Shown here: positions 62,431-64,000 of the stretch, one piece after another
How positions within the stretch are numbered: position 1 is the stretch's first letter
Layout: every line of letters starts with the position of its first letter
Source: JBJMQS01 sp045802605
Lineage (GTDB): Bacteria > Planctomycetota > Planctomycetia > Gemmatales > Gemmataceae
Assembly: GCA_045802605.1 (NCBI GenBank)
Contig: JBJMQS010000020.1
Span: 124,001 to 188,000, forward strand
Length of the DNA stretch: 64,000 nucleotides
Direction of reading: 5' to 3'
Program-made: the position numbers and the translations under genes
Notes under the pieces: generated by a model
What the model was told of the DNA's origin: nothing
What the model saw: the letters and a program-made list of their open reading frames with translations, nothing else
Databases searched by the model: none

Positions 62431-64000
62431 TCATATCTCTTGCTTGCGCAGTCGCAGCGCATTGCCCACCACCGACACGGAACTCAAGCTCATCGCCGCG
62501 CCGGCCCAAATGGGTGAGATGAGGATGCCAAACACTGGGTACAGCACCCCGGCCGCGATGGGGATGCTCAGCACGTTGTAAGCGAAGGCCAGGAACAAAT
62601 TCTGCCGGATGTTTCGCAATGTCGCCCGGCTCAAGCGGCGAGCACGAGCGATGCCGCGCAAATCGCCGCGCACCAAAGTGACGCCGGCACTTTCCATCGC
62701 CACGTCGGTGCCGGTGCCCATTGCGATACCGACGTCGGCGCGGGCCAAGGCCGGCGCATCGTTCACCCCGTCACCCGCCATGGCCACAATGTGGCCTTTG
62801 CGCTGCAGCCTCGCCACTGTTTCCTCTTTTTGCGCCGGCAATACTTCCGCGATGACTTCGTCGATGCCCAGCGATTGCGCCACCGCTTCGGCGGTGACGC
62901 GTCGATCGCCGGTCAGTATGATCAGCCGCATACCTTCGGCATGCAACAATCGAATTGCTTCGGCCGAAGATGCACGGATAGGATCCGCGACGCTGATTGA
63001 TCCGGCGAGCGCACCGTCGATGGCGATCTGAACAACCGTGTGCGCAACATCCGTGGACGGAAGCGCGTCGGGAAGTCCCTGACTGCGAAACATGGCCGCG
63101 TTGCCGAGGACCACTTTCTTGCCATCGACGATTCCCGCAATTCCTTGCCCTGGGATCGTCTGCACTTCGCGCGCTTCCGTGCGCGGCAGGTTGCGGGCGT
63201 CGGCCGCATGCACGATGGCGGAGGCTAGCGGATGCTCACTGCCACTTTCGAGCCCGGCCGCTAGACGCAGAACGTCCGCTTCTGAAAAGCCAGGTTGCGG
63301 TCGGATATTCACAACCTGCGGCTGACCCTCGGTCAGCGTGCCAGTTTTGTCCACGACCAACACGTCAGCATGAGCCAGACGTTCGAGTGCCTCGGCGTTG
63401 CGAAACAGAACGCCGCTTTCCGCGCCCCGGCCGGTGCCGACCATAATCGCCATCGGCGTCGCCAAGCCCAGTGCGCACGGACACGCGATGATCATCACGG
63501 CGACGGCGTTGACCAACCCGTGGGCCAATCGCGGTTCGGGGCCCCACAGCGACCAGGCCACGAAGGTCACGATGGCCGCACCCAAGACCGCCGGCACAAA
63601 AAAGCGGGAAATCTGATCTACCAAGCGTTCCACGGGCGCACGGCTTCGCTGTGCTTCGAGAACCATGCGGACGATCTGGGCGAGCAGAGTGTCCGAACCC
63701 ACCTTCTCGGCACGCATCACCAGCGGGCCGTTGCCATTGACTGTGCCGCCGATGAGTTTTGACTCCGGCTCCTTTTCGACTGGGATTGGTTCGCCGGACA
63801 CCATGGATTCGTCAACGGCGCTGCGTCCTTCAATCACAACTCCATCGGTCGGCACCTTCTCACCCGGCCGCACCCGCAGGCGATCGCCCGGCTGAAAATC
63901 CGTCAGGGGCACATCGGTTTCTCTGCCATCCGCATCAATGCGTCGCGCGGTCTTCGGTGCGAGCCCCAACAGACGGCGAATAGCGCTCGACGTTTGGCTG
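62431..64000 (-). CDS. heavy-metal P-type ATPase, copper type (5' end beyond window)
   Basis: Partial: the frame is open to base 64000 (reads …QTSSAIRRLLGLAPK upstream of 63969), so N-terminal metal-binding domains and the first helices are missing. Visible: actuator domain VDESMVSGEPIPVEK, transport motif IACPCALGLATPMAIMVG, phosphorylation site DKTGTLTEG, HP locus SEHPLASAI, hinge GDGVNDAPALARADVGIAMG. CPC and MVGTGRG point to the Cu(+)/Ag(+) (PIB-1) branch that exports copper. C-terminal helices follow, and the protein ends in NALRLRKQEI. Confidence 0.93.
   Translation of the reverse strand, partial: SQTSSAIRRLLGLAPKTARRIDADGRETDVPLTDFQPGDRLRVRPGEKVPTDGVVIEGRSAVDESMVSGEPIPVEKEPESKLIGGTVNGNGPLVMRAEKVGSDTLLAQIVRMVLEAQRSRAPVERLVDQISRFFVPAVLGAAIVTFVAWSLWGPEPRLAHGLVNAVAVMIIACPCALGLATPMAIMVGTGRGAESGVLFRNAEALERLAHADVLVVDKTGTLTEGQPQVVNIRPQPGFSEADVLRLAAGLESGSEHPLASAIVHAADARNLPRTEAREVQTIPGQGIAGIVDGKKVVLGNAAMFRSQGLPDALPSTDVAHTVVQIAIDGALAGSISVADPIRASSAEAIRLLHAEGMRLIILTGDRRVTAEAVAQSLGIDEVIAEVLPAQKEETVARLQRKGHIVAMAGDGVNDAPALARADVGIAMGTGTDVAMESAGVTLVRGDLRGIARARRLSRATLRNIRQNLFLAFAYNVLSIPIAAGVLYPVFGILISPIWAGAAMSLSSVSVVGNALRLRKQEI

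Overview
The window looks like part of a planctomycete chromosome, most likely from the Gemmata/Zavarzinella group. Evidence: giant exported proteins with an N-terminal 'LEDRITP'-type motif and a C-terminal dockerin pair; an ECF sigma factor beside a TPR-containing Ser/Thr kinase; a TIGR02996 repeat-companion/leucine-rich-repeat protein; DUF1569 and DUF1571 proteins; an rsmH gene without the usual division cluster; and many dispersed inverted repeats. GC content is moderate to high. Gene identities rest on motifs recognised by eye; no database was searched.

Layout. 0-4 kb: a tandem glycosyltransferase, tRNA-Ser(UGA), a PilZ protein and an exported amidohydrolase meeting at a perfect 42-bp inverted repeat. 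4-17.2 kb: three giant dockerin-bearing exported proteins, two of them tandem paralogues sharing a 5' hairpin and an almost invariant C-terminal module. 17.5-22.7 kb: small genes, a sensor-type kinase whose C-terminus is split off by an apparent one-base deletion, and an ECF sigma factor. 22.9-27.9 kb: two tandem beta-helix/FG-GAP exported paralogues. 28-33.3 kb: a solute-binding lipoprotein, then a co-directional run of FHA protein, mutY, a TlpA-like thioredoxin and a PA0069-type radical SAM protein. 33.6-40.7 kb: LRR, zinc-finger-like and TPR proteins and a partial tad (type IV-like pilus) locus with tadB, tadC, a lipoprotein, a small membrane protein and an unusual AAA ATPase. 40.8-45.2 kb: cyanophycinase-like protease, a second kinase, rsmH and a LysM protein.

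45.2-49.6 kb is a very compact five-gene minus-strand operon: exported protein, multi-TM protein, zinc-ribbon membrane protein, a COG1964/MJ0619-type radical SAM enzyme (the family of archaeal tetraether lipid synthase), and an Lgt-like diacylglyceryl transferase lacking the usual active-site histidine. It is the best candidate for an undescribed system: a lipid- or lipoprotein-tail-modifying pathway. 49.9-52.6 kb: selA with a CmcI-like methyltransferase/hydroxylase carrying a zinc ribbon. 52.6-54.6 kb: a REP/BIME-like palindrome array with two different Y1 (HUH) transposases. 54.7-64 kb: metallo-hydrolase, DUF1571, pepT, nth, an MMPL/RND transporter, two small proteins and a copper-type P-ATPase that runs off the right end.

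The window is mostly ordinary chromosomal sequence dominated by surface/exported proteins and signalling. Mobile DNA is limited to the two Y1 transposases and several families of non-coding palindromes.
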